DNA of 64,000 nt from NCBI RefSeq assembly GCF_003963535.1, contig NZ_CP034539.1:6882001-6946000 (forward strand). The letters run 5' to 3'. Each line of letters begins with the position of its first letter. The stretch's first letter is position 1. The notes under the pieces were generated by a model, which did no database searches, had not been told where the DNA came from, and was given only the letters and a program-made list of their open reading frames with translations. This document shows positions 15,674-26,259 of this stretch, one piece after another. The position numbers were made by a program, and so were the translations under genes. The stretch is from Streptomyces cyaneochromogenes. GTDB taxonomy: Bacteria; Actinomycetota; Actinomycetes; Streptomycetales; Streptomycetaceae.

Positions 15674-17281
15674 ATGGCGGAGCTCACGATCCGGCCGGAG
15701 GAGATCCGGGACGCGCTGGAGAACTTTGTCCAGTCGTACAAGCCGGACGCGGCCTCGCGCGAGGAGGTCGGTACGGTCACCCTTGCCGGCGACGGCATCG
15801 CGAAGGTCGAGGGTCTTCCCTCGGCCATGGCCAACGAACTGCTGAAGTTCGAGGACGGCACCCTCGGCCTCGCCCTCAACCTCGAGGAGCGCGAGATCGG
15901 TGCCATCGTCCTCGGTGAGTTCAGCGGCATCGAGGAGGGGCAGCCGGTGCAGCGCACCGGTGAGGTTCTCTCCGTCGCGGTGGGCGAGGGCTACCTCGGC
16001 CGTGTCGTCGACCCGCTCGGCAACCCGATCGACGGCCTCGGCGAGATCGAGACCAGCGGTCGTCGTGCCCTTGAGCTGCAGGCCCCCACGGTCATGCAGC
16101 GCAAGTCGGTGCACGAGCCGATGGAGACCGGCTACAAGGCCGTCGACGCGATGACCCCGATCGGCCGTGGCCAGCGTCAGCTGATCATCGGTGACCGTCA
16201 GACCGGCAAGACCGCCCTGGCCGTCGACACGATCATCAACCAGCGCGACAACTGGCGCACCGGCGACCCGAAGAAGCAGGTCCGCTGCATCTACGTCGCC
16301 ATCGGCCAGAAGGGCTCCACCATCGCGTCGGTTCGCCGCGCGCTGGAGGAGAACGGCGCGCTGGAGTACACGACCATCGTCGCCGCCCCGGCGTCCGACC
16401 CGGCCGGCTTCAAGTACCTGGCGCCGTACACCGGTTCGGCCATCGGTCAGCAGTGGATGTACGAGGGCAAGCACGTCCTCATCATCTTCGACGACCTCTC
16501 GAAGCAGGCCGACGCCTACCGCGCCGTGTCCCTGCTGCTGCGCCGCCCGCCGGGCCGTGAGGCCTACCCGGGTGACGTCTTCTACCTGCACTCCCGTCTG
16601 CTGGAGCGCTGCGCCAAGCTCTCCGACGACATGGGCGCCGGCTCGATGACCGGTCTGCCGATCGTCGAGACCAAGGCCAACGACGTCTCGGCGTTCATCC
16701 CGACCAACGTCATCTCCATCACCGACGGCCAGTGCTTCCTGGAGTCGGACCTGTTCAACGCCGGTCAGCGCCCCGCGCTGAACGTCGGTATCTCCGTCTC
16801 CCGAGTCGGTGGTTCCGCGCAGCACAAGGCGATGCGTCAGGTCTCCGGCCGTCTGCGCGTGGACCTCGCCCAGTTCCGTGAGCTGGAGGCGTTCGCCGCC
16901 TTCGGTTCCGACCTGGACGCCGCGTCCAAGGCGCAGCTGGAGCGCGGTCAGCGCATGGTCGAGCTGCTGAAGCAGGCCCAGTACGAGCCGATGGCCACCG
17001 AGGACCAGGTCGTCTCCGTGTGGGCCGGCACCACCGGCAAGATGGACGACGTTCCGGTCGCCGACATCCGCCGCTTCGAGAAGGAGCTCCTGGAGTACCT
17101 GCACCGCAAGGAGCAGGGCCTCATGACCTCCATCAAGGAGGGCGCCAAGATGTCGGACGACACCATCCAGGCTGTTGCCGACGCCGTCGCCGAGTTCAAG
17201 AAGCAGTTCGAGACCTCGGACGGCAAGCTTCTCGGCGAAGAGGCTCCGGCCGCCCCGAAGGCGACCAGCGCCTCCAAGTGA
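15674..17281 (+). CDS. atpA: ATP synthase F1 subunit alpha
   Basis: Regulatory nucleotide-binding subunit of the F1 hexamer. 535 aa from ATG 15674 (AGGGA upstream; the open frame to 15581 is the structured leader). Walker A GDRQTGKT at 173-180, Walker B HVLIIFDDLSKQ, the alpha signature VGISVSRVGGSAQ and the Arg finger that completes the beta site (in SVSR). The C-terminus is Ala/Pro-rich and extended by about 20 residues over E. coli. Confidence 0.97.
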   Translation: MAELTIRPEEIRDALENFVQSYKPDAASREEVGTVTLAGDGIAKVEGLPSAMANELLKFEDGTLGLALNLEEREIGAIVLGEFSGIEEGQPVQRTGEVLSVAVGEGYLGRVVDPLGNPIDGLGEIETSGRRALELQAPTVMQRKSVHEPMETGYKAVDAMTPIGRGQRQLIIGDRQTGKTALAVDTIINQRDNWRTGDPKKQVRCIYVAIGQKGSTIASVRRALEENGALEYTTIVAAPASDPAGFKYLAPYTGSAIGQQWMYEGKHVLIIFDDLSKQADAYRAVSLLLRRPPGREAYPGDVFYLHSRLLERCAKLSDDMGAGSMTGLPIVETKANDVSAFIPTNVISITDGQCFLESDLFNAGQRPALNVGISVSRVGGSAQHKAMRQVSGRLRVDLAQFRELEAFAAFGSDLDAASKAQLERGQRMVELLKQAQYEPMATEDQVVSVWAGTTGKMDDVPVADIRRFEKELLEYLHRKEQGLMTSIKEGAKMSDDTIQAVADAVAEFKKQFETSDGKLLGEEAPAAPKATSASK

Positions 17282-17302
17282 CGTAAGGAAGGGACCTGAC
17301 TC

Positions 17303-18220
17303 ATGGGAGCCCAGCTCCGGGTCTACAAGCGTCGCATCCGATCCGTCACCGCGACCAAGAAGATCACGAAGGCGATGGAGATGATCGCCGCCTCGCGCGT
17401 CGTCAAGGCGCAGCGCAAGGTGGCGGCCTCCACGCCGTACGCGACCGAGCTCACCCGCGCGGTCACGGCGGTCGGCACCGGCTCGAACACCAAGCACCCG
17501 CTGACCACGCAGGCCGAGACGGTCACGCGGTCCGCGGTGCTGCTCCTGACGAGCGACCGCGGCCTGGCCGGCGCCTTCAACTCCAACGCCATCAAGGCGG
17601 CGGAGCAGCTGACCGAGCGCCTGGAGCGCGAGGGCAAGGAGGTCGACATCTACATCGTCGGCCGCCGTGGTGTGGCGCACTACAACTTCCGTGAGCGCAA
17701 GATCGCGGAGTCGTGGAGCGGTTTCACCGACGAGCCCACGTACGCGGACGCCAAGAAGGTCGCGGCTCCGCTGATCGAGGCCATCGAGACGGCGACGGCG
17801 GAGGGCGGCGTGGACGAGCTCCACATCGTCTACACCGAGTTCGTGTCGATGATGACGCAGCAGGCGCTGGATGCCCAGCTGCTGCCGCTCAGCCTCGAAG
17901 AGGTCGCGCAGGAGGCCCCGTCCAAGGGCGAGATCCTCCCGCTGTACGACTTCGAGCCCTCGGCGGAGGACGTCCTCGACGCCCTTCTGCCGCGCTATGT
18001 GGAGAGCCGTATCTACAACGCGCTGCTCCAGTCGGCCGCCTCCAAGCACGCCGCCACGCGGCGCGCGATGAAGTCGGCCACCGACAACGCCGGAGAGCTC
18101 ATCGAGACGCTGTCCCGGCTTGCCAACGCGGCCCGCCAGGCCGAAATCACCCAGGAAATCAGCGAGATCGTCGGTGGCACCGCAGCCCTGGCCGACGCGA
18201 CCGCGGGGAGTGACCGCTAA
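17303..18220 (+). CDS. atpG: ATP synthase F1 subunit gamma
   Basis: 305-aa rotor shaft. ATG 17303 with AAGGAAGGGA upstream. The N-terminal helix (LRVYKRRIRSVTATKKITKA) and C-terminal helix (ESRIYNALLQSAASKHAATR) make the central coiled coil; the Rossmann-like middle contains LLLTSDRGLAGAFN. TAA overlaps the atpD ATG by one base. Confidence 0.96.
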   Translation: MGAQLRVYKRRIRSVTATKKITKAMEMIAASRVVKAQRKVAASTPYATELTRAVTAVGTGSNTKHPLTTQAETVTRSAVLLLTSDRGLAGAFNSNAIKAAEQLTERLEREGKEVDIYIVGRRGVAHYNFRERKIAESWSGFTDEPTYADAKKVAAPLIEAIETATAEGGVDELHIVYTEFVSMMTQQALDAQLLPLSLEEVAQEAPSKGEILPLYDFEPSAEDVLDALLPRYVESRIYNALLQSAASKHAATRRAMKSATDNAGELIETLSRLANAARQAEITQEISEIVGGTAALADATAGSDR

Positions 18221-19656
18221 TGACCACCACTGTTGAGACCGCGACGGCCACGGGCCGCGTCGCCCGGGTCATCGGCCCGGTCGTCGACGTGGAGTTCCCC
18301 GTCGACGCGATGCCGGAGATCTACAACGCCCTCCACGTCGAGGTCGCCGACCCGGCGAACGCGGGCGAGAAGAAGATCCTGACCCTGGAGGTCGCCCAGC
18401 ACCTGGGTGACGGCCTGGTCCGCACCATCTCCATGCAGCCCACCGACGGTCTGGTCCGCCAGGCCCCGGTCACCGACACCGGCACGGGCATCACCGTCCC
18501 GGTCGGCGACTTCACCAAGGGCAAGGTGTTCAACACCCTCGGTGAGGTGCTGAACGTCGACGAGCAGTACGAGGGCGAGCGCTGGTCCATCCACCGCAAG
18601 GCCCCGAACTTCGACGAGCTCGAGTCGAAGACCGAGATGTTCGAGACCGGCGTCAAGTGCATCGACCTGCTGACCCCGTACGTCAAGGGCGGCAAGATCG
18701 GTCTGTTCGGCGGTGCCGGCGTCGGCAAGACGGTGCTCATCCAGGAGATGATCTACCGTGTCGCCAACAACCACGACGGTGTGTCGGTGTTCGCCGGTGT
18801 CGGTGAGCGCACCCGTGAGGGCAACGACCTCATCGACGAGATGAGCGAGTCCGGCGTCATCGACAAGACCGCGCTGGTCTTCGGTCAGATGGACGAGCCC
18901 CCGGGCACCCGTCTGCGCGTGGCCCTGGCCGGTCTGACCATGGCGGAGTACTTCCGCGATGTGCAGAAGCAGGACGTGCTGTTCTTCATCGACAACATCT
19001 TCCGCTTCACGCAGGCCGGTTCCGAGGTGTCGACCCTGCTCGGCCGTATGCCCTCCGCGGTGGGTTACCAGCCGAACCTGGCCGATGAGATGGGTCTCCT
19101 CCAGGAGCGCATCACCTCGACCCGTGGTCACTCGATCACCTCGATGCAGGCGATCTACGTCCCCGCGGACGACCTGACCGACCCGGCGCCGGCCACCACC
19201 TTCGCCCACCTCGACGCGACGACGGTTCTGTCCCGTCCGATCTCCGAGAAGGGCATCTACCCGGCGATCGACCCGCTGGACTCCACGTCCCGCATCCTGG
19301 ACCCCCGCTACATCGCGGCGGACCACTACAACACCGCCATGCGTGTCAAGGGGATCCTGCAGAAGTACAAGGACCTCCAGGACATCATCGCGATCCTCGG
19401 TATCGACGAGCTCAGCGAGGAGGACAAGCTGGTCGTCCAGCGTGCCCGCCGCGTCGAGCGCTTCCTGTCGCAGAACACGCACGTCGCCAAGCAGTTCACC
19501 GGTGTGGACGGCTCCGACGTGCCCCTGGACGAGTCGATCACCGCGTTCAACGCGATCTGCGACGGTGAGTTCGACCACTTCCCGGAGCAGGCGTTCTTCA
19601 TGTGCGGTGGTCTCGAGGACCTCAAGAAGAACGCGAAGGAACTGGGCGTCTCCTGA
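18220..19656 (+). CDS. atpD: ATP synthase F1 subunit beta
   Basis: Catalytic subunit, 478 aa. Walker A GGAGVGKT near residues 164-171, the catalytic Glu in GVGERTREGND, Walker B DVLFFIDNIFRF, the DELSEED-type lever DELSEEDKLVV complete, and the signature PAIDPLDSTSR. Start overlaps the atpG stop. The stop is followed by a strong hairpin before atpC. Confidence 0.97.
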   Translation: MTTTVETATATGRVARVIGPVVDVEFPVDAMPEIYNALHVEVADPANAGEKKILTLEVAQHLGDGLVRTISMQPTDGLVRQAPVTDTGTGITVPVGDFTKGKVFNTLGEVLNVDEQYEGERWSIHRKAPNFDELESKTEMFETGVKCIDLLTPYVKGGKIGLFGGAGVGKTVLIQEMIYRVANNHDGVSVFAGVGERTREGNDLIDEMSESGVIDKTALVFGQMDEPPGTRLRVALAGLTMAEYFRDVQKQDVLFFIDNIFRFTQAGSEVSTLLGRMPSAVGYQPNLADEMGLLQERITSTRGHSITSMQAIYVPADDLTDPAPATTFAHLDATTVLSRPISEKGIYPAIDPLDSTSRILDPRYIAADHYNTAMRVKGILQKYKDLQDIIAILGIDELSEEDKLVVQRARRVERFLSQNTHVAKQFTGVDGSDVPLDESITAFNAICDGEFDHFPEQAFFMCGGLEDLKKNAKELGVS

Positions 19657-19690
19657 CGCACCGGTCTTCGTGAGCCATTGAGCTCTTGGT

Positions 19691-19718
19691 GAGGGGGCGG
19701 GGCACGTCCCGCCCCCTC
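19691..19718 (+). other. Terminator-like hairpin between atpD and atpC
   Basis: Perfect 11-bp stem GAGGGGGCGGG / CCCGCCCCCTC (19691-19701 / 19708-19718) with a 6-nt loop followed by TTCC. It lies inside the operon, 68 bp before the atpC start. It may lower epsilon relative to beta or protect the upstream mRNA. Confidence 0.6.
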
Positions 19719-19785
19719 TTCCATGCCTATTAGACTTGTAACCAACACCCGGCCAAACAGCCGGGTGGTGACCCGAGGAGCCACC

Positions 19786-20160
19786 TTGGCTGCTGAGCTG
19801 CACGTCGCGCTGGTCGCCGCCGACCGTGAGGTCTGGTCGGGCCAGGCCACCCTGGTCGTCGCGCGCACCACGTCCGGCGACATCGGCGTCATGCCCGGTC
19901 ACCAGCCGCTGCTCGGTGTGCTGGAGTCGGGCCCGGTGACCATCCGTACGAGTGAGGGTGGGACTGTCATCGCCGCGGTGCACGGCGGTTTCATCTCGTT
20001 CGCGGACAACAAGCTGTCGCTGCTGGCCGAGATCGCCGAGCTTTCGGACGAGATCGATGTCCAGCGCGCGGAGCGGGCACTGGAGCGCGCGAAGTCGGAC
20101 GACGACGCGTCCGCAGGCCGCCGCGCGGAGGTCCGCCTGCAGGCGGCGACGGCGCGCTGA
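19786..20160 (+). CDS. atpC: ATP synthase F1 subunit epsilon
   Basis: 124-aa rotor subunit that inhibits ATP hydrolysis. TTG 19786 has GAGGAG five nt upstream; the frame to 19723 is not family-like. N-terminal beta-sandwich (LHVALVAADREVWSGQATLVVARTTSGDIGVMPGH in pieces: VWSGQATLVVARTTSGDIGV) and a C-terminal helical hairpin rich in Glu/Arg/Ala (QRAERALERAKSDDD). Last atp gene. Confidence 0.93.
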   Translation: MAAELHVALVAADREVWSGQATLVVARTTSGDIGVMPGHQPLLGVLESGPVTIRTSEGGTVIAAVHGGFISFADNKLSLLAEIAELSDEIDVQRAERALERAKSDDDASAGRRAEVRLQAATAR

Positions 20161-20322
20161 CCCACGGGGTCACCTCCCGGGCCGTCTAGGCTCTGGGGGA
20201 GCGCACGCGATGACGTCACTCAGCCGCGGCTGGGACCGGAGCAATCCGGTGCCGGTCGCGGCTGAGGCAGATATGGAAGTTTTTTCCGTTCCGTTACCTA
20301 GGAGACGAGGAGGTCGGTGTCG

Positions 20323-20769
20323 ATGGTCCTCGCTCTGACTGTGTGCGGAATCGTTGTCGCCCTGGTGGTGCTGGGGCTGTTCGTCTTCGGTCTGCGCCGC
20401 AGACTGATCCAGCGCTCCGGCGGCACCTTCGACTGTTCCCTGCGCTGGGACGTACCCGAGAAACCCGACACCAGCGGCAAGGGCTGGAGCTACGGCGTCG
20501 CCCGCTACAACGGCGACCGCATCGAGTGGTACCGGGTCTTCTCCTACGCCTACCGCCCGCGCCGCATCCTGGAGCGCTCCGCGATCGAGGTGGCCGGCCG
20601 CCGCGTCCCCGACGGTGAGGAGGAGCTGGCGCTGCTGTCCGACGCCGTGATCCTCGCCTGTCTGCACCGGGGCACGCGCCTGGAACTCGCCATGAGCGAA
20701 GACGCGCTGACCGGTTTCCTCGCGTGGCTCGAAGCAGCCCCGCCCGGACAGCGAGTGAATGTGGCGTAG
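20323..20769 (+). CDS. DUF2550 family membrane-anchored protein
   Basis: 148 aa. ATG 20323 is preferred because GAGGAGG (20307-20313) lies nine nt upstream; GTG 20317 would be only three nt away. One N-terminal TM helix (LALTVCGIVVALVVLGLFVFG) and a cytoplasmic PH-like domain with FDCSLRW, GWSYGVARYNGDRIEWYRVF and RPRRILER. DUF2550 proteins follow the atp operon across actinobacteria; function unknown. The terminator stem overlaps its stop codon. Confidence 0.88.
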   Translation: MVLALTVCGIVVALVVLGLFVFGLRRRLIQRSGGTFDCSLRWDVPEKPDTSGKGWSYGVARYNGDRIEWYRVFSYAYRPRRILERSAIEVAGRRVPDGEEELALLSDAVILACLHRGTRLELAMSEDALTGFLAWLEAAPPGQRVNVA

Positions 20770-20784
20770 CCACATTCACTCGCT
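20750..20784 (+). terminator. Terminator overlapping the DUF2550 stop
   Basis: Perfect 15-bp inverted repeat AGCGAGTGAATGTGG / CCACATTCACTCGCT (20750-20764 / 20770-20784) with the TAG stop in its 5-nt loop. It separates the atp/DUF2550 direction from the convergent chiC. Confidence 0.8.
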
Positions 20785-20790
20785 GGGTGG

Positions 20791-20819
20791 GGGTCCCCCC
20801 GGACGAAGTCTGGGGGAGC
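20791..20819. repeat. Second type of GC-rich intergenic palindrome
   Basis: TCCCCCCGGAC-gaa-GTCTGGGGGA forms a stem of about 10 bp with one mismatch. Near-identical units (CCCCCGGACGAAGTCTGGGGG) are familiar between genes of many Streptomyces genomes. Located between two convergent genes, so it may also act as terminator for chiC. Confidence 0.55.
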
Positions 20820-20870
20820 GTCAATGTCGCCTAGGGGTCTTCAACCCCTGGAACTGGCCTTTGAATTTCC

Positions 20871-22694
<1,824 letters not shown>

Positions 22695-22768
22695 GCTGCG
22701 CCTCCTCGTGGGGAGTCAGGGGGCATGACTGAGCCTCATGCCGCACTCATGGTGCGGTGAGAATAGAA

Positions 22769-22801
22769 AGGTCTGGACCACAGGTCAATAGGTCTGGACC
22801 A
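22769..22801 (-). promoter_or_regulatory. Paired 12-bp chitinase direct repeats
   Basis: Two perfect copies of AGGTCTGGACCA (22769-22780 and 22790-22801) start 21 bp apart. Read toward chiC each is TGGTCCAGACCT, the published consensus for chitin induction and glucose repression of Streptomyces chitinases. The core also resembles a DasR-responsive palindrome. Two helical turns between copies would place bound proteins on one face. Confidence 0.9.
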
Positions 22802-22829
22802 GTAGCCTTCTGCTCCCCGTTCCCCCCTG

Positions 22830-23471
22830 CTACATCCCCAACTCCTGTGCCAGTACGGCCGCTTGAACCCGGCTGCGCAGCTCCAGCTTCCCCAGCAACC
22901 GGCTGACGTGCGTCTTGACCGTGGCCTCGGCCATGCTGAGCCGGGTCGCGATGTCGGCGTTGGACAGGCCCTCCCCGAGGCAGGCCAGCACCTCGCGTTC
23001 GCGGCGGGTGAGGCAGTCCAGGACGGACGGGTCGGCCGCCGGCTGCCGGGCCGGTTTCGCGCCGAACTCGGCGATCAGGCGCCGGGTCACGGCCGGGGCG
23101 ATCAGACCCTCCCCGCGCGCCACCGTCCGGACCGCCTCGATCAGGTCCTTCGCCTCCGTGTTCTTCAGCAGGAACCCCGCGGCCCCGGCCCGCAGCGCCC
23201 CGAACACGTACTCGTCGAGGTCGAAGGTGGTCAGCACGAGGACGTCGGCGAGCTGCTCGGCGACCACCTGACGCGTCGCCGACACCCCGTCGAGCCTCGG
23301 CATCTGAACGTCCATCAGTACCAGGTCGGGACGCAGTTCCCGGGCCATGGCCACGGCCTGCTCGCCGTCAGTCGCCTCACCGACCACGTCGATGTCGGGC
23401 GCGCTGCGCAGGATGAGGACGAGCCCGGCGCGCACGGCGGACTGGTCCTCGGCGACGAGGACGCGGATCAT
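22830..23471 (-). CDS. chiR: NarL/LuxR-family response regulator of the chitinase gene
   Basis: 213 aa. Receiver domain with the acidic pocket (VAEDQ), phospho-acceptor D54 (LVLMDVQMPR) and conserved Thr/Lys further on (LVLTTFD, LLKN). C-terminal LuxR-type HTH with LTRREREVLACLGEGLSNADIA in pieces and TVKTHVSRLLGKL. Adjacent to chiC and overlapping chiS by 4 nt (ATGA), matching the described chiS-chiR-chiC order. Likely binds the paired repeats or a nearby site. Confidence 0.88.
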   Translation of the reverse strand: MIRVLVAEDQSAVRAGLVLILRSAPDIDVVGEATDGEQAVAMARELRPDLVLMDVQMPRLDGVSATRQVVAEQLADVLVLTTFDLDEYVFGALRAGAAGFLLKNTEAKDLIEAVRTVARGEGLIAPAVTRRLIAEFGAKPARQPAADPSVLDCLTRREREVLACLGEGLSNADIATRLSMAEATVKTHVSRLLGKLELRSRVQAAVLAQELGM

Positions 23472-24649
23472 GCGGTCGCTCCTTCTTCCTGGGGCTCGGC
23501 GAGAGGCAGGGACGCGCGTACGGTCCAGTGATTCCCGTCCGGCCCCGCCTCGAACGTGCCGCCCAGCAGCGCCGCCCGCTCCCGCATCCCGACCAGCCCG
23601 GATCCCGAGCCGGGAGCGCGGGGACCGTCCCGGTCGCCGTAGGGACTGCTCACCGCGACGGTCAGCGAGCCGTCCCGCCGGGCCAGCCGCACCGTGACGC
23701 GACCGGGGCAGGCGTGCTTGAGGGCGTTGGTCAGCGACTCCTGCACGATCCGGTAGGCGGCGAGCTCGACCGGGGCGGGGGCGTCACCCTCGGCCCCGGT
23801 GTCCAGGCTGACATCGAGTCCGTTGGCGCGGGCGCCCTCGACGAGGGCGGTGAGGCCGTCGAGGGTGGGGACGGCGGAGGGTTCGCGGTCGCCGCCGCCG
23901 TCGCGCAGGATACCGATCAGTCGGCGCATCTCGGCGAGCCCCTCGACGCTGTTCTCCCGGATGACGGAGAGGGCCTCGCGGGAGGTCGCCGGCGTGTCGA
24001 TCGACAGCGCGGCCGTGGAGTGGATGGCAATTGCCGAGAGATGGTTGGCGACCATGTCGTGCAGTTCCCGTGCCATGCGGGCCCGTTCGGCGATGACGGC
24101 CTGGGTGCGGTCCATCTCGGCGAGCAGGGCGGTCTGTTCGGCGCGCAAGCGCGCGGCCTCTGCGGCGTCACGGTGGTTGCGCACGATCCAGCCGGTGGCG
24201 GCGGGTGCGTACGCCACGATGCCGAAGGCCACGCCGATCAGCAGCGCCTCCGGGACGCGCCACAACGCGAACGGCACCAGTGTCCCGGCCACCGTGAGCA
24301 GACCGGTGATCCACTGGGTACGGCGGGCCGAGGCGAGCGGGCCGTACAGCACGGCCGCGTAGACGATGTCGGTGAACATCAGGATCGTGGCGAGGCTGCC
24401 CTGGGTCACGACGTCCGCGCAGATCGCGGGCGTGCCGATCAGCAGGGCCGCGCGGGGGGCCGTCCGGCGCAGCAGCTCGCAGCCGGCCATCACGGTGAGC
24501 GGCACCAGGATCGGCCAGGGGCCGTCGAAGAGCGTGATCGGGTCCTTCGCGGGCCGCGTGGCCAGGCCGATGCCCACCAGCAGCAGGCCGCCGAGCAGCC
24601 CGCCGACGGCGATGTACACATCGAAGCGGTGGGGGCGGGGGAGGGCCAT
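23468..24649 (-). CDS. chiS: Sensor histidine kinase partner of ChiR
   Basis: HisKA_3-type (NarX/DesK-like) kinase. Start uncertain: ATG 24649 gives 393 aa beginning MALPRPHRFDVYIAVGG; an upstream ATG at 24712 would give 414 aa. About five TM helices fill the first ~150 residues with almost no extracellular domain. Dimerisation/phospho-acceptor segment MARELHDMVANHLSAIAIHS, then HATPase with ESLTNALKHA and the G-box GSGLVGMRERA. Likely senses chitin-derived oligosaccharides indirectly through a membrane partner; the signal is unknown. Confidence 0.88.
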   Translation of the reverse strand: MALPRPHRFDVYIAVGGLLGGLLLVGIGLATRPAKDPITLFDGPWPILVPLTVMAGCELLRRTAPRAALLIGTPAICADVVTQGSLATILMFTDIVYAAVLYGPLASARRTQWITGLLTVAGTLVPFALWRVPEALLIGVAFGIVAYAPAATGWIVRNHRDAAEAARLRAEQTALLAEMDRTQAVIAERARMARELHDMVANHLSAIAIHSTAALSIDTPATSREALSVIRENSVEGLAEMRRLIGILRDGGGDREPSAVPTLDGLTALVEGARANGLDVSLDTGAEGDAPAPVELAAYRIVQESLTNALKHACPGRVTVRLARRDGSLTVAVSSPYGDRDGPRAPGSGSGLVGMRERAALLGGTFEAGPDGNHWTVRASLPLAEPQEEGATA

Positions 24650-24801
24650 GGCTCCATCCAACACGGTGTGCGCGACCGCCGCCTGATTCCGGGGAAGGGT
24701 CCTGGACTGCATCTTTCGATGTACGGCGAGTTCGTCACCGCCGACGACGAAAGGGGCCGTTGCCGACGGGAGCCTGAGAAGGTGACCGAAGGGAGCAAGT
24801 T

Positions 24802-25380
24802 GTGATCGTCGCCCTCATCATCGCCTGCGAGGTCGGCTTCTGGGTGCTGCTGGCCCTGGGCCTGGCCGTCCGCTACCTGCTGAAGTGGCGCCGGACGAGT
24901 GTCGTGCTGCTGCTCTGCGAGCCGGTGCTGGAGCTGGTCCTGTTCATCGCGACGGCGATCGACCTGAAGAACGGCGCCGAACCGGGCTGGGAGCACGGCG
25001 TGGCGGCGCTCTACATCGGCTACACCGTCGCCTACGGCCACTACACGATCCGCTGGCTGGACGGCCACGCCGCGCACCGCCTGGCCGGAGCGCCCAAGCC
25101 GGTCGGGCCACCCCGCTACGGCATGCCGCGCGCCCGTCACGAGGGCAGGCTGTGGCTCCGTACCCTCCTGGCGGCGGCCATCGCGTGCATGCTGCTCCAG
25201 GGGGCCGTCTGGTACGTCGGCGACGAAGGGGACATCTCTTCGCTGCGGTCCTTCCAGTGGGCGGCGCTCAGGGCCGCGGGCATCCACGGCCTGGTCGCCC
25301 TCGCCTACCTGATCTGGCCGAAGAAGGAGCCGGCCGCGCCCGCGCAGGAGCACCGGGTCACGGTGTCGAAGAACGGTTAG
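24802..25380 (+). CDS. Hypothetical integral membrane protein
   Basis: 192 aa, GTG start after AAGGGAG. Five likely TM helices (IIACEVGFWVLLALGLAVRY, VVLLLCEPVLELVLFIATAI, GVAALYIGYTVAYGHYTI, LLAAAIACMLLQGAVWYV, GIHGLVALAYLIW) and a short charged tail. It lies divergent from chiS and its last bases overlap the convergent cobalamin adenosyltransferase. No function can be given. Confidence 0.82.
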   Translation: MIVALIIACEVGFWVLLALGLAVRYLLKWRRTSVVLLLCEPVLELVLFIATAIDLKNGAEPGWEHGVAALYIGYTVAYGHYTIRWLDGHAAHRLAGAPKPVGPPRYGMPRARHEGRLWLRTLLAAAIACMLLQGAVWYVGDEGDISSLRSFQWAALRAAGIHGLVALAYLIWPKKEPAAPAQEHRVTVSKNG

Positions 25381-25949
25381 CGCTCCCCGCCCGGCACCCA
25401 CAGCACGTCTCCGACCTCCTTGTTGGCCGTACGCGCCAGGATGAACAGGAGGTCGGACAGACGGTTCAGGTAGGTCGCCGTCAGTGGGTTCATCGCCTCA
25501 CCGTGGGCTTCCAGGGCCGCCCAGGTGGAGCGCTCGGCCCGCCGTACGACCGTGCAGGCCTGGTGCAGCAGCGCCGCCCCCGGTGTACCGCCCGGGAGGA
25601 TGAAGGACCGCAGCTTCTCCAGTTGCTCGTTGAAGCGGTCGCAGTCCGCCTCCAGCTTGTCGATGTAGAACTGCTCGACCCGCAGCGGCGGGAACTCCGG
25701 GTTCTCCACGACCGGCGTCGACAGGTCCGCGCCCACGTCGAACAGGTCGTTCTGCACACGGGTGAGCACCTTGACGATCTCCTCGTCCAGGTTCCCCAGC
25801 GCGATCGCCGTCCCGAGCACCGCGTTCGCCTCGTTGGCGTCCGCGTACGCCGAGATCCGCAGATCGGTCTTGGCGACCCGGCTCATGTCGCCGAGGGCGG
25901 TGGTGCCCTTGTCGCCGGTCCTGGTGTAGATGCGCGTCAGATTGACCAT
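25377..25949 (-). CDS. PduO-type cob(I)alamin adenosyltransferase
   Basis: 190 aa. Transfers the adenosyl group of ATP to cob(I)alamin to make coenzyme B12. The N-terminal ATP-binding signature is TRTGDKGTTALGD (about 9-21). Other conserved parts are DANEANAVLG, RVQNDLFDVGADLSTP and the C-terminal YLNRLSDLLFILAR. The product serves methylmalonyl-CoA mutase, whose chaperone MeaB and partner epimerase are encoded at 45-48 kb. Confidence 0.93.
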   Translation of the reverse strand: MVNLTRIYTRTGDKGTTALGDMSRVAKTDLRISAYADANEANAVLGTAIALGNLDEEIVKVLTRVQNDLFDVGADLSTPVVENPEFPPLRVEQFYIDKLEADCDRFNEQLEKLRSFILPGGTPGAALLHQACTVVRRAERSTWAALEAHGEAMNPLTATYLNRLSDLLFILARTANKEVGDVLWVPGGER

Positions 25950-26259
25950 ACGGCCAATCTAGACGCTGCCCTGAGGACCGCCGATCCGACCGCTTTCGTA
26001 CGTTCATTCTTATGTCGCACCCGTGTCCTGGATGTCCGGGTCTCGTTGATGGGGAGAGGCGTCAATGGGCGTGGACGCGCAAGGCCTTGGCCATCGGACG
26101 GCGGGTCGTGACCGGCATCTCACGCCGCGAGACCGTGACTCGCGTTACTAACCGGTCACACAGTGCCTCACGGACGCTAAGGTCCGCCGAAGAGGCAATC
26201 GTAAACAGCGTGTAAGCGCACGCGCAGTCATGCTGCCGTGATTCAAAGGGGAGTCGTCA
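25950..26259. other. Divergent intergenic region between adenosyltransferase and hbd genes
   Basis: 310 bp. A 67-codon ORF at 26012-26215 is open but basic and without family resemblance. An imperfect palindrome GTTACTAACCGGTCAC (26144-26159) has the look of a TetR-type operator upstream of the hydroxybutyryl-CoA dehydrogenase gene. No clear promoter elements recognised. Confidence 0.4.

Noticed and set aside
15608..18049. An 813-codon minus-strand open frame opposite atpA/atpG
   Set aside because: Shadow of two certain ATP synthase genes.
26012..26215. 67-codon ORF in front of the hydroxybutyryl-CoA dehydrogenase gene
   Set aside because: No ribosome-binding site, Arg/Ser/Thr-rich translation without homology signals; treated as intergenic.
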